A stretch of 64,000 bases of DNA. Source: Synchiropus splendidus. Taxonomy: Eukaryota; Chordata; Actinopteri; Syngnathiformes; Callionymidae. The notes under the pieces were generated by a model. It saw only the letters and a program-made list of their open reading frames with translations, did not search any database and was not told the origin of the DNA. A program made the position numbers and the translations under genes. Positions 52,572 to 64,000 of the stretch are shown here, piece after piece (the stretch's first letter is position 1; each line of letters begins with the position of its first letter). The stretch spans positions 14,721,501 to 14,785,500 of the forward strand of contig NC_071336.1 of assembly GCF_027744825.2 (NCBI RefSeq). Direction: 5' to 3'.

Positions 52572-52975
52572 CTTGGAGTTTCCTGTTGCAGTGGGCCTGG
52601 TCAGATAGGGAGGAGGAAGGAAAAGTAGGAGGAGAGCATGGAAGGAATGTCCGAGCTCAAGCTTTGTGTTCGGTATCACACATCTGAGAGAGTGAAGAGG
52701 GAAGAGTCCTTCTGGGAAGCAGGGAGCCTCTCAGGACAGGAGGAGGTGTGACTCATTTTTTTCGGCTGTTGACAGAGCAGCGGTTCCTGGACAAGCTTGC
52801 GGGTCAGTCAAGCACCAGTTCTGGATCTGTAAATCTCAGTCTGCAGCCTGGAACACCTTGGACTTGATCCTGACCTCAAACTTCTATTGAATCCTGTTGA
52901 AAACTTGATCATACGCTTCTACAGATTGTGTCAGGAGCATCTTCCTGTGAGTGGAGAGGAGGCGTGAGCGGCAAC

Positions 52976-53050
52976 ATGAGTGGCTCTGGAGAGGTTGTCT
53001 GTGAAGGTTGGCTGAGGAAATCACCGCCTGAGAAAAAGCTGAGACGTTAT
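52976..53050 (+). CDS. gab1: gab1-like coding exon 1 (PH domain start)
   Basis: 25 codons from [12 protein letters not shown] to KKLRRY, followed by the donor GTAAGT. The 5' UTR continues upstream, its start not determined. Phase 0. Confidence 0.9.
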
Positions 53051-56000
53051 GTAAGTACTTGAGTGTAAGAATGCTGAAATACACCTGTCCTTCTTTTGAT
53101 GTGCTAACATTAAAAAGGGCAAAAACCTATAGTCTTGATGTGAATCCAGCCCAGTTATGCTGTCATCATTCCGTTTGAGTGTCATTTTCTTTTGTTTATT
53201 CTATTTATTTTGTGCGTTCATGATTTGTGAAATGACCTGAGTAGTTTTCAGAATTCACCTGAAAGATAATCTCTGCTCAAAAATGTCCTGTTGCCAGGGG
53301 AGGACAGCTCCAGGTACTCAAAACCCAGAGGGATGAGATGGGAATTGTTTAGTTGACAAGTACGTGGTGCGTAGAGGCTAAAACTGTGTAGTCTCCAGAT
53401 GAAACACATGATGGTGCATCACCATCTTCTACCTCTGTTCCACCCCGAGCGCCTTGGCAGTGGCGCCCTTGTCACACTGGTATTAGGAGGACATCCCCGT
53501 GATTTCAGAATTGCTGGCCCCAGTGTGTTCACCGTTCACGACTGAAGAATGTGCCTGCAGGAATTTTAGTCTCAAAGTGAGCATGTTTTTCTTTGGTAGC
53601 ATGAAAGATTGTGAGAGTTTTTGTGAGTTTTTCCATGTTAGTAGTAGTTTCCAAGTAAGTTGTTGAATGAGATCATTTTAAGGTTTGTGGGAACAAGTGA
53701 TCTCTGAGGTCAGGTTGCTTTATGATTGACAGACTTGTAGCCATAAACGTCGAACAAGGACAAAGCTGCATACTGTCGAATGTTGCAGTTGAGTTTCATT
53801 TTATCAGTTTATGGGCCAATATAAACGTGGGTGTCTGACTTTAACACAACCATTGTGGTAGTATCATGAATGTCCACTGTAAGTCAGCAGGTGTAAATGT
53901 GAAAGTGAATCAGTCTGGGAAAGTATTGAAAATTCAAATGAGTTGTTCGTCTGGCACCTACTCTAGAATCTACACATACAGCTATTTCATGTAGGTTTTA
54001 GTTTTAGTTTAGCAGGTATATAGGTATAGGTGATTAAAGTTGCATAATACTTCAACAGATATTTGGTTTTATGGTGGGAAAGTGCCTGACCTACACACAC
54101 ATATGCACCTGTTTTTCGCACCATCATTGTGGGGTCCGCTCATTGATATAATGCTTTCCCCGGCTCACCCTTAACATAACCATCTAAAACAAATGACTAA
54201 CCTTAACCGGGACTCTAAACTAAACTTAAACCTAATTATTATGACTTTGATGCTTTGTAGTCTTCATCCTCAAATTGAGGCTTAACAGTGTGGGATCCGG
54301 CAAAAGAGCCCCACAAAACGCTTCAAAAGGAAGTGTGTTCTGGAAAAGTGGTCCCCACTAGGACTGATATGCTTGAACTCACACACTCGCACAAGACACA
54401 TGCACAGCATAACTGGCATGCCTGTCCACTGAGTCGGTCTAATCTCCACCGGGCTATTTTACATTTTCCGTTTGATATCTAAACTCTCGCATACTTCATT
54501 TAATGTTGCTGATCGGAATGTAGTGAGGGAATGAAAATATTTAGGTTCATAATAAATCACGTGTTAGGAAATCCCCCTGTTAGCAGGTGGAATTTCACTG
54601 GCTTGTTTTAATCTGGATTGTGTTCATAACAACATGGCTAATAGTCTTACCATACCATTGAGGCTGCGTGTTCAATGGAACTGAGTCACGTTTATGTAAA
54701 CAAAAACAAAAAATAGAATTCATAGACAATTCCATAGATGGAATACATGTACTGGCAGTTGTGGTAACCAAAGAAGTTGGGGATGTAAGGACAAGGTGTT
54801 AGTTACTAGTACTCAACTCTTTGCCGTTGCCATAATACTCTGAATGACATTCACGTGATTGTAAAAAAAAGATGATAAAGATGTAAAAAGATATTTGACT
54901 GCACCAGGTTCCAGGGCAGACAGAATGTCTGAACATGGAAATGAAATTGTACATCACTTTGAGAGTTTAGGATGGCCTGGATGTAATACATTCATGGGAA
55001 TATCTGACAACCTGTTCACTTCCAAGACTTCTAACCGACTTCATTGCATTCTATAAGTAACTGATAGTACAAGTACAACCTTAGCCAGAAGTAATGGTGG
55101 TATTCTCTTTTTATCATTCTTCTCCCTCCATGGTGACAGGACACTCAGTCCAACTCAGTTCAGGAACGCACAAGCGATGCATCAACGTTGCATGTAAATC
55201 ACTGACCATACACCATGTACAGCATGGCATCATCAACAAGCGGCACAAATATGCTCTGTGACTAGACTAAACATTGTGGTGTATTAAATATCCAACCATC
55301 ACAATTTCCTTGCTTTAATGATGAATGTTCATGTGAAACACCTTTGAGAACTGTATACAGAATAACAGATAAGTTTGTTGGTGTAAATGTGGTTGAGACG
55401 GACTGGAGTGCGTTGCGAGTTATCGTCCCCTGTATTGCCAGTGCACTGTGGTGCTGCCATGCCTTCTTCATTCTTCACTTTATTAGAATTGCTTTTCATG
55501 CTAAGAACAGGAGGCTCAAGTGTGAAAGTGAATGGGAATTAGGTTTATTTGGGCAGTGCGGAGATGACTTTTACTTCGATGGAGGTAAAACACCCCCAGA
55601 CAAGTAGTAAGGGCTGTTATGTGTCTAACAGCAACAAACATCAACTAGTCCTCCTCAGGCAGAAATGCAGAGAGTATTACAAAAAATACAAATGGATCCC
55701 CCCCACACACCACAGAATTTATTTGCACACACTCACCCAGGGAGGCCAGCTGTGTGTCCACTGTCAACACAGAATAGCTCTAGAGAACTGTCATGGCAGC
55801 AGCAGGAGAATGTGATCATGAAGTTGTGTGCCAAAGTTCAACACACACTCTGGGACTGTATGTGTTAGAGCATTTTTACTCAGTTATGTAACAAACTTGT
55901 TACCCAAACTCTGAAGCGTTGGCCTCTTGGAAATGTGGATACACCCCAGAATTCAGAAAAACCCAGCTTTATGTCTTTGTTTAAGTCCCAGATAGAGGCA

Positions 56001-59000
56001 GTTGTCTTCAAAACAAATGCTCATGTTGCAACAGCATCTCTTTAACATGTCAAACAGATACAAGCTCTGTGCTAATTTGGGGTTAAAGACAGGATGAAGG
56101 AAGTGCTATTATTAGGACCATTGTGGCTGTGTCCAAATGGGTTCAGAGGGCAGAGGACTGAGCAAAACAAAAAGAGACAGAGGGAAGTGAGATGCTGAGG
56201 AGGATGAGGGAGACGGATGTTTATGTCGAGGAGGCATTTTTGACAAAGAAATGGCTTCACACCTCAACCCGTACTCATCCACCTGACATGCAAGATGGTA
56301 CAAGCTATTTTACAATTGGATCTCAATTATGAATATTGTTATCATGAAGAGACTGTTGAGAACCGTTGCTCAGGAGAAGATACAGGTTAGCAAAGTTCAT
56401 ACATACAATGGACTTCCGATAATACTCTACAATAGTGCTGGGTCACTGACAAAACATTTCTAATACCATAAGCATTTAGATAACAAGTGCTTCTGAGCCA
56501 CATGAATATAGTAATAGTGCTGCAGATCACCACCAGAGGGAAGTTAGAAAAGTCTTTGTCAAAGGTCATAAATAAATTGTGTGTTTGTGTGGGAACCACC
56601 AGTGTGGAAGACACAGAAGACACACTCTCCCTCACGTATGTTTCCTCTTCTTTTACGTCCATTTCCTATCTGACTTTGGGGAGGAAGTTCTGGCATCCAG
56701 GACTTTGGCACCACAGTGGTTTAGCTGAGGAAATATTCAACGTGGACCTGAAGTAATGTGTCCGGATTGTCTGACTCACCGGAGGTAGCTCTGTCAAATT
56801 CACTGAAGAGGCCTGACAAGTATGTTAAACATTTAACAATATGCTGCGCAGTGAGGCTCCGCTTGGAACTCTCAGGTGCACTGGAACATTAAGTCTATGA
56901 CTTCTGCAGACTCAGAGCTAAAATATACCTGTGAATTTGCATTGTTTTGTGACCAGAATGTGTTTCATATAGCACTACATTTAATGAGGTTTTTATGTCT
57001 CAACATTTCCTTCATTTGTTCTTAACCTTGATATTTAAGTGCTGCACTTGAGAACAAGGTTGAAGAAACAAAGTAGAAATATTGTTCATATATTTGATTC
57101 TGTGACAATGAGGAGTAGCCCAACATATTGATCCACTTCACCTAGTGTAAGTTGGAAGCTGCTCTGTCCTGCAGAGATACATGACCCCATTATTTTCCCC
57201 CAAAAACATTTCTGAACACATATGAAGGTGATTAGAGCTCATCTGTCGTGCGCAGCATTTGTATGCGATGACGTGTTTTTAATGCCAGCAGACAGCAAAC
57301 AAAGATAAGTCAAGAAATATCCAGTCACTGACTTGGAAGTGTTTATGTGAGTTGCACATTGTGCAAATATTGAATGACGCTTTGTAGCGTTCATTTTTTT
57401 ATGTGTAAACAATACAATTAAAAACATTGCTGTAAGATTTCCACAGGCAAGTTAAACTAAATGATTTGTTCATCGCCTGCATTGAATTCAACCATGAGCA
57501 TGTTTCCATAGAGATCTGCATGTCTCTTTAAATGTGTCTCGGAACATATTGATGAATCCCTGGTATGAGGGGACATAGGGCCGTTGACAAGGCCCAGAAG
57601 TAAACTGGTGATCAATGCATAAACCATTACTGCACTGGACCTAAACCATGTCTTTGCAGTCGTGTAATCCAATGACTCCGTTTGTATGGAAGTGTTATGT
57701 TCCAAAACCCCTTTGCTTCCATTTAACCGGCTTTAATACAGACAGGATTCACTTTTTTCTTTTTTTCCCTCCAGGCATGGAAGAGACGGTGGTTTGTCCT
57801 CCGCAGCGGCCGGTTGAGTGGTGAGCCGGACGTCCTCCAGTATTACAAGAACCCCCACTCTCGCAGGCCAATTCGAACTATTGATTTGAATCTGTGTGAA
57901 CAGGTGTGTATTGCACAAAATCAAGTCTGCCCGTCTGCTTGTGACTAATGGGAAGTGAATTTAAATAAGACCAAGACCACGAGGGACAAGACAAGTGTCG
58001 GGTTATTGGTGAACATCCAGCAATAGTGGCAACAGTCTGTTAAAACTCTCAAACTCGCATGGTTTTTGCACTTGGGTAATATAGAAACACGCCCTTGTTC
58101 ATCACCACTTTAAACTTACTGTCAACATCCCAAATGCTGGCGCTATTAAAAAAACATTCTAAAACACTCTTTTTGCTTTCTTCTAATGAGGTGGATGCTG
58201 GGCTTTCATTTACAAAGAAGGAGCTGGAGAACAGCTTTGCCTTTGACCTGAGGACGGAGGAGAGGACCTGGTACCTGGTGGCAGAGACAGAGGAGGACAT
58301 GAACCGCTGGGTGTCGTCCATCTGCCTGCTGTGTGGCTTCAACCCAACCGACGACAGTACGAGTGACACACAGATAGATTCAGTGTATTAGTTCTGGCGA
58401 GAGTGTTAGTGTGGGACGTGTCTGTGTCAGTGTGAAAGCATGTGGGTGTGAAGTGAACATGCAAAGTCTTCACTCGCACTTACTCAGTCTTTTTCAGAGC
58501 ATGAACTTTATTTTGATGTTTAGGGTCTTCACAAAGAGGGTACAGTTAACTTGCTCAAATATGTCACCTAACCACTGGCTCGCCACTAGAGAGTAGCCCA
58601 TTTTGATGTATTCCCTCTTATTTTGGCAACTATTTTGCCCTTAAACTAAAGCGATCTACAGTCAGAAGATTTCAAAAACGGTACCTTCAACCAGCTAGTG
58701 AGCTGACCTCAGTGCAGAACATATGAAGGAACACGAGGAGAGAGATCACTTTGGCTCAGATGCTTAGAAGAAACTAGTCACCCTTCGATAATGCATCAAT
58801 TGTTGATTTGATTTTATTTATTTTTTCTCCCCAGTTCCTTCTAGACCTCCTGCTCACGAGATGTCCTCCATCCCCCCAGCCAGCCGGATTAGTGCCACTG
58901 CCATCACTGGCATCTCCAACTCTTTACCTGAGCCCTACAACGCTGTGAGGGTGTCGCAGATGGAGTCCAATGGCAGCATGGAAGACGACTACTTGTGGTT

Positions 59001-62000
59001 ATCAAACTGCCAAAGTCACATCGGGTACAGAAGTTTATTTATGCATTGCACACTGCTCTTCATCAGTTAGAGAAGCTAGTCTCTGGCGCACTTACTGTCT
59101 CACTTCTGAGGTTTTCCTGGCAAGGCCATCAGGGTGGGGCCTTGTGCAATGGGGGACATTTTGTGGTCACAGATGTTTGAAAAGCATTGTTTAAAGTGAT
59201 TGCCCTCGACTGTACCTCAGACAAGACGAGATGAAAATGGCAGTTCCTGAAGTTTGTGAGATGTTATGTTTTCAAAATGTGAATGTTGTGCTGGATATCA
59301 GACAGTCCTGTGGAAAATGTTCATTCATCAAACATCACCTTATTCTGACCTCATGCGCAGGCCCCCAAAAGGATCCTGCACCTCTCTTGAAGTTGACAGC
59401 AACAGCCAACACCTGCGGCCCTCTGCTGCCTCCTCCTCATGTTCGTCCTCATCTTCATCACCTTCTCTTCCTCCAAATGCCATGGCACTCCCTCCTGCAT
59501 CTTCCTCCGGCTTGAGGACGGTCCCATGGACAGTAGCTTCATCCTCAGCACCACGAAGCCAGTCTTTAGATGCAAGCCTCACCCCTGACCTCCAGAAACC
59601 AGGCAGCAAATTCAGATGTCACCCGTCTCCACATCCCAGGAAACACTCTTTGGACTTCCATCTACGTCCGGTGGCCATACCTGCCGATGTGACGCAGGCA
59701 TTTAGTGGGTATCAGTTCCCACGCCCAGCATCCACGCCGCAGCCACCCCCCCATCGCCGTCCCTCCTCCACCCCGAGCGTGGACTCCCTCACTCAAGCTG
59801 AGCTCTATTCATCCACTCCAACACCTCCACCACGCCCACCAAAGCCTGCTTCTATGACAACCCCAACAGAGGGCGCAGATGTTGAGAACAGATCGGATAC
59901 TAACTTAACCACAACCTTAGAAAAGGAAGGAAGCAATGAAGGAGGAGTCAACATACCAAGGAGTAGAGCTATTAGTGCGCCAGGACACACGAAGACAGGT
60001 ACAGACAACATTGTTGCATGAGCTGCACTACTAGTTGCAGCAGCTAACCGTTGTGCTAGCTTGTCTCACATCTGTATCTTAATATGAAATGTTAGCGACT
60101 GAAATTACAAAGGACCTACATTTTAGACTGGAACTGATAGCAGTTGCCATCAAACTAATAGTGAAAATAAATATAAATTAACAATAAGGATATAATGGCA
60201 CTAAAATATACAGTGGTGGGAAAAACTTTTTTGGACACCCCATCCATTCTACTATATGTTTAATTGATAATGTGCTAGTTTCTTTATTTTTTTGTTCAGT
60301 TTTGAACACATACTGTTATTGGTGACTTTGATAACAACAATGTTGAGAAATGACATATTGAAACTGTTAAGAATTTAGTTTTGTTTATAAACAATTGACA
60401 TAATTGTAGAAATGTATGATGTACACATGTAAGTACATTTCTGTGAAGGAAAGGTAATAAAAAAAAACAATGTAATAGGGATGCTCTGATCAGGATCTTT
60501 GCTGCCAATCAGCTGTTAATAGTTATTTCATAGGCTATTTGCTTAGCGTTCCTAATGTTAGCCGCGCTAACAGCCTGCTGCTGAGGAATCGGCAGTCTCA
60601 CTTTCATGAGCCCAGAAAACTCTCCGTGCTCCGTCCAGTGCTGGAGCTTTCAATGGTATATTTCTTTTTAACACACTTCCCTGCACAGCATTGTCCTGTG
60701 CATGTGCTGCAGGATGCAAACTTTACATGACAGATTGAAAGAAGCTCCACAGCAGACATGCTGCAGCCGAGTGAGCTGCAAGTAGGAAGGAGCGGACGCA
60801 TCACAACCAGCGGGGCTTCATCAAAGCGCCGGCTGTCACATGTGATGGGTTGTTGTGTTCGGCAGTGATCTGCATTCAACCTGAAATGGTCGATCATGAT
60901 CGGTGACCAATCGATCGGCGCATCCTTAAAAATTTAAAAAATTTAAATTTTATGCTGCTAAATAACACTAACTGCTAAGAGAAATATAAAAAAGCAAACA
61001 AAACATATCAGTGGTGAGGAAAAAGAGAAATTTGAGTGACAAATATAAACTACACAACATTTTTGCATGTAATTTCACTCTGACCTCATGAGGGCTGAAT
61101 GAATACAGGCAAAGGTCCCCCCTGGTCATACTTTGATCGGTTTCAACTTACCTAGCAATAAGTCCTTCCATCTCAGCTCTGACTCAGAGGTTGTCACCTC
61201 AGGAGTTTATTATCCTGTGAGTGTGAGTCATCACCGTTTAGGTCCTGTGACTGTACGTGTGTGTGTGTGTGTGGGGGGGGGTTTCATAAGCTTCAGAGGA
61301 TTTTAGGTCTCTTTGTTAAGTTGTTTAAAGGACCTCTGGGTCCTGTTCATACTGAGGCAGTATGAATTCAAAGACTGGGAAAACGGCACAGCGTGCTTTG
61401 AAAAGGCTTTCTGGGAGTAATCGCCAAAGTCTTCTCTCAATCTCCACAGGATAGCATTTGACTAATATCCCCAATAGGCACTGCCATTTTAATATGTTTA
61501 GCTGTTGTTGAAAGCTGCTTGTGTTACCAAGTTCCACATTTGGATTTTTTTGTTCCAGGATGTGACAGTGTTTTCATCCCTCGATCCCTGTCAGACCGAG
61601 CGAGCATGTTTGACTTCAGCGAGAGCTTCAACAGCTACTTTGTGAGTTTAGTTTGTAAAGGCACATGATCTCTTTATTCATGGTCTTCTGAGTCTGAGTC
61701 ACCCCCTCTTCTAGCTGAATAAAGGAATGGTCCCGTTGGGCAGTGTGTGCTCAGAAGATGACGAGGTGGATGAAAACTACGTTCCCATGAGTGCAGCCAC
61801 CACCGAGCCTCCAATCACAGCACGGTGAGTGCGATCCACGTCATAGCGCTACAATCACTCCCATGAAATAGATGGAGTGTGAATTCCTCAGGGATGAGAA
61901 TCTGACATGGAGAGAAGGAAAACCATTGAGAGCATGTGTTTGATATGTCCTTCATTTGAGTTGCACTGCTCAACTCTAATGCAATGATGTTGGAACACTA

Positions 62001-63320
62001 TACCACACCTGGTCCAGTTGCAGTATTCAAAGTATTCTGTTGTTTCAGAATGAGCCGGACAACTGGGCTCTCTCTCAAACATCTCAACACCTTTATGATC
62101 TTTATTTATTTTATTTTAGTATGTTTTTGTTTCAAATAAATAAATAACAATGAGCCCGACCCATTTAAAAATGGTACATTTTTGCTTGGAAATCTTCTCC
62201 TGATCATTGTTCAAAATATCGCTGGACACAGCTACCATTGCCATGAGCCTCACCGGTTATCTTCCTCTCCTCCTTGTCACTGCTACCTCCATTTCTAGCA
62301 TTCTTCATCCAGCATAACCCTTTGACATGTCGGTCTTAGTCACTTCAAGTCTGTCACTTGTAATCCTGCCCGCACTCTCTCACCCTCCTTGTTCTCTGCA
62401 GTTATGATTGACAGACACTGAAACTCTCTGACCCTAACTTGTTTTGTCATTCCTGCAGAGCTGCTCCAGCAGCCCCCACAGACATCTCTCTCTCCTTCCA
62501 CGAAGCCAACTACGTCTCCATGACCCCCCACCCATCTGGATTCACCGCACTGCCGAACCCAAGCGCTACCGATCTTTCTGCTCTGGGAAGGCAAGTACCA
62601 CCAGTGGCGTACTTGGGCTTCCGCAGCTCACCGTTGACCGCGGCCGCTCCCCTCACCCCTCCACTCCGCAGGAATACCTTGAACACATCAGTGGGGATGG
62701 AGGTCAGCGCTGTTCCTCCACCAGTTCACCGAAACCTAAAACCCCAACGCAAAGGTGAGACCTCCGAAAATACGTGCGAATACTTTGTGTGTTTCATTCA
62801 ACTTGTGGTTGTGAATAACCCTTTTACAGTTGGTTGGGTAACACTTAAGCTCGAGGAATGCTTAATAACTACAGTATTAATAGAGTAATTACTGACTGTG
62901 AACTTTCATTCCGAGGTCAAATCTACTCAATCGACTCGAGGTCAAATATGCTTAACCAGACAATTATCAATGCTTCATAATGATTAATTATAAGCTAAAA
63001 TGCTGCGAATACACATATGAATACATAGTCAATTTAGGGTAATAAATGTTCCCTGATTTAAAACGTGACCGTTGGTTGTACTCAACAGCAGAGTTCTTCA
63101 AAAGCAGCCGTCTACCTTTATTCTCACGCAGACTGTATTCATGAACACATGGAGGTACTGTACTTAAAGTTGGTTTTCCCAGCAGGTGTCTGTATGACTC
63201 CACCTGCTGACAGGAGGGAGACTGCAGGAGAACGCAACCACAAAACCAGAGGTACCTAACTGTACCCTTTCATTCTTTGTTTCTTTCTTTATCTAAACTT
63301 TCCTTCTGGAGGAAAAAAAA

Positions 63321-63356
<36 letters not shown>

Positions 63357-64000
63357 TTTTTCTATGTACTTTATATACTTTTTTTCTATGAACAATATAT
63401 ATATGTTCATATATATTGTTCATATATATATGAACAAACGACATGAACCACTTTTTTACTAATATCATTGAGTTTTTGGAAATGTATTCATCATCTGACT
63501 CCGTTTATTTCTTCCCCTTTGTGGCAGTGAAACCAGCTCCCCTGAACATCACACCAGTGCAGCAGGACTGGCAGGAAGTCCCACCACCTGTTCGCTCGCC
63601 CGTTACCAGAACCTTCACACGAGAGTAAGTGTATGTGCATGTGTGCTCTTTCTACATCCTCGCCTCTATTTTTGAGTTAGACAGCTGCTTATAACAGAAT
63701 TCCTTGAACTTCTGTTTTATGTTGATGAGCAAAAACCAAATATGAATGATTTGTCCTAGTTAATATAGCGATAGCTTGTGTCTAATTTTACAATTTGCTT
63801 AATAATATGATGTAATCCATGATATGTTTTCTCTGTATTTTGCATGGGTCTATACAGTTGTATGTGCCTGTCACAGTGGAATGAAGGAAATCTAATCTTT
63901 TTTTGTTTTGTTCCAGTCCGTCCAGTTTCCGCTCAGTCGGGCCGAACTCTGGTCACAGCTCCTCCCTCTCCTCTGATTCAGATGAACCCGATGACAACTA
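52976..64000 (+). CDS. gab1: GRB2-associated binding protein 1-like adaptor (partial, ten coding exons)
   Basis: Coding exons: 52976-53050, 57775-57903, 58191-58356, 58835-59024, 59361-59998, 61559-61641, 61715-61824, 62459-62754, 63528-63624 and 63917 to the window edge, with GT-AG borders in compatible phase. About 622 residues are encoded here against ~694 for complete human GAB1. An N-terminal PH domain (residues ~5-117) starts [20 protein letters not shown]. The Grb2 SH3 site PPPRPPKP is in exon 5. DENYVPM (PI3K-type) is in exon 7. [13 protein letters not shown], the Met-binding region, and [15 protein letters not shown], a second Grb2 site, span exons 8-9. Met region and VRSPVTRTF favour GAB1 over GAB2/3. 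It is a cytoplasmic scaffold acting downstream of receptor tyrosine kinases. Exon 5 is strongly diverged, so this may be one of two fish duplicates. Confidence 0.88.
57775..57903 (+). CDS. gab1: gab1-like coding exon 2 (PH domain middle)
   Basis: 43 codons, [14 protein letters not shown] to DLNLCEQ, after a TTTCCCTCCAG acceptor and before GTGTGT. It holds the basic phosphoinositide-contact residues KRRW.. and R. Phase 0. Confidence 0.92.
58191..58356 (+). CDS. gab1: gab1-like coding exon 3 (PH domain end)
   Basis: [16 protein letters not shown] to CGFNPTDD. Acceptor TTCTTCTAATGAG, donor GTACGA. It ends with one base of the next codon. Confidence 0.9.
58835..59024 (+). CDS. gab1: gab1-like coding exon 4
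   Basis: PSRPPAHEM to [13 protein letters not shown]. The DYL-LxNCQS motif matches the equivalent GAB1 segment. Acceptor TTTTCTCCCCAG, donor GTACAG. Boundary of the acceptor is uncertain by one base; I chose the one that keeps frame. Confidence 0.82.
59361..59998 (+). CDS. gab1: gab1-like coding exon 5 (large, Pro/Ser-rich)
   Basis: About 212 codons, rich in Ser and Pro, with [23 protein letters not shown] (Grb2 SH3 site) and IPRSRAIS. Acceptor CATGCGCAG, donor GTACAG. Low similarity to mammalian GAB1 outside these islands. Confidence 0.82.
60206..60240. repeat. Tc1/mariner-like end remnant (CAGTGGTGGGAAAAACTTTT)
   Basis: The string after a TA dinucleotide and the following TTTGGACACCCC resemble terminal sequences of fish Tc1-like elements. 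I did not find the partner end. Confidence 0.35.
60477..60929. mobile_element. hAT-like MITE in gab1 intron 5
   Basis: The left end TAGGGATGCTCTGATC and the reverse complement of the right end (AAGGATGCGCCGATCGATTGG) form imperfect inverted ends. ATCAGGATCTTTGCTGCC and GATCATGATCGGTGACC are typical of a repeat widespread in fish. No coding capacity. Confidence 0.65.
61257..61280. repeat. (TG)n followed by a G-run
   Basis: GTGTGT repeats then GGGGGGGG, within gab1 intron 5. Confidence 0.9.
61559..61641 (+). CDS. gab1: gab1-like coding exon 6
   Basis: [17 protein letters not shown] to FNSYF. Acceptor TTTTTGTTCCAG, donor GTGAGT. It corresponds to the DCYDIPRAFPSDR segment of human GAB1, with Phe in place of the docking Tyr. 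Confidence 0.85.
61715..61824 (+). CDS. gab1: gab1-like coding exon 7 (YVPM site)
   Basis: [26 protein letters not shown] to PITA. DENYVPM is an intact PI3K p85-binding type motif. Acceptor CCCTCTTCTAG, donor GTGAGT. Confidence 0.88.
62459..62754 (+). CDS. gab1: gab1-like coding exon 8 (Met-binding region)
   Basis: [14 protein letters not shown], then EANYVSMTP (mammalian YVPM changed to YVSM), [13 protein letters not shown] and [12 protein letters not shown]. Acceptor CATTCCTGCAG, donor GTGAGA. Confidence 0.88.
63322..63440. repeat. (TA)n tract and GAACAATATATATATGTTC palindromes
   Basis: A TA run to ~63355 is followed by nested inverted words (GAACAATATATATATGTTC and its reverse near 63408-63436), within gab1 intron 8. 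Confidence 0.85.
63528..63624 (+). CDS. gab1: gab1-like coding exon 9
   Basis: [17 protein letters not shown] to [12 protein letters not shown]. Acceptor TTTGTGGCAG, donor GTAAGT. It closely matches the VRSPITRSFAR region of GAB1. Confidence 0.9.
63917..64000 (+). CDS. gab1: gab1-like coding exon 10 (truncated by window)
   Basis: [19 protein letters not shown] to DEPDDNY, after TTTTGTTCCAG. The window ends within what should be the next YVPM-type motif. Confidence 0.85.

Noticed and set aside
58836..59024. Assigning the adaptor gene to GAB3 or GAB2
   Set aside because: The DYLxLSNC motif also resembles GAB3, but the Met-binding region (GFRSSP) and the VRSPVTRTF segment fit GAB1 better.
59266..59360. 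Open frame extending gab1 exon 5 upstream
   Set aside because: The CATGCGCAG acceptor at 59360 with phase continuity from exon 4 places the exon start at 59361; the upstream part is intron.
1..64000. CRISPR arrays, tRNA or rRNA genes, operons
   Set aside because: No regularly spaced repeats, cloverleaf-like segments or rRNA words were seen; the sequence is vertebrate nuclear DNA.

Overview
This looks like nuclear DNA from a teleost fish. The evidence is a near full-length Rex3/RTE-type LINE with the very short 3' tail typical of fish copies, several fish-type DNA transposon remnants, long (CA)n and (TA)n microsatellites, and a multi-exon vertebrate adaptor gene (gab1-like) with clean GT-AG introns. 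I cannot name the species.

Layout: (1) 1-4.5 kb is a minus-strand Rex3-like LINE flanked by a 12-bp target-site duplication (763-774 and 4480-4491). It is split by a ~475-bp insertion whose sequence also occurs at 1-377 (375 of 377 bases identical). (2) 4.5-15 kb has no coding gene I can support. A CpG-rich stretch (8.8-9.9 kb) ends in a good minus-strand splice donor at 9497 and may be the first exon of a gene lying to the left. (3) 15-49.3 kb is a tandem array of eleven rhodopsin-like seven-helix receptor genes, nine on plus and two on minus, each with its coding region in a single exon. (4) 50-52.1 kb holds a long inverted repeat and a separate MITE. (5) 53-64 kb is a gab1-like adaptor gene on plus, ten coding exons visible, running off the right edge.

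The receptor array is the most interesting part. I do not recognise it as a named receptor family. The TM3 arginine of the DRY motif is R in one plus-strand member and one minus-strand member, H in the other minus-strand member, and Q in eight tandem plus-strand members. All lack the TM7 NPxxY motif, and the eight DQY members have almost no C-terminal tail. Most also share an upstream module: an ATGCAAAT octamer or close variant, a TATA-like AT-rich box, a CAGCTGC-type motif, a short 5' UTR exon ending in a GTACGT/GTATGT-like donor, then an intron whose acceptor lies a few bases before the ATG. Two further modules (30.3-30.7 and 37.1-37.3 kb) have no gene of their own. One member (29.0 kb) is decaying: frameshift before TM7, lost octamer, and a (TA)n repeat sitting on the donor site.

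The picture is a fast birth-and-death receptor array with a shared promoter architecture next to a gab1 paralogue whose docking tyrosines look partly eroded. Expression site and ligand cannot be read from the sequence.
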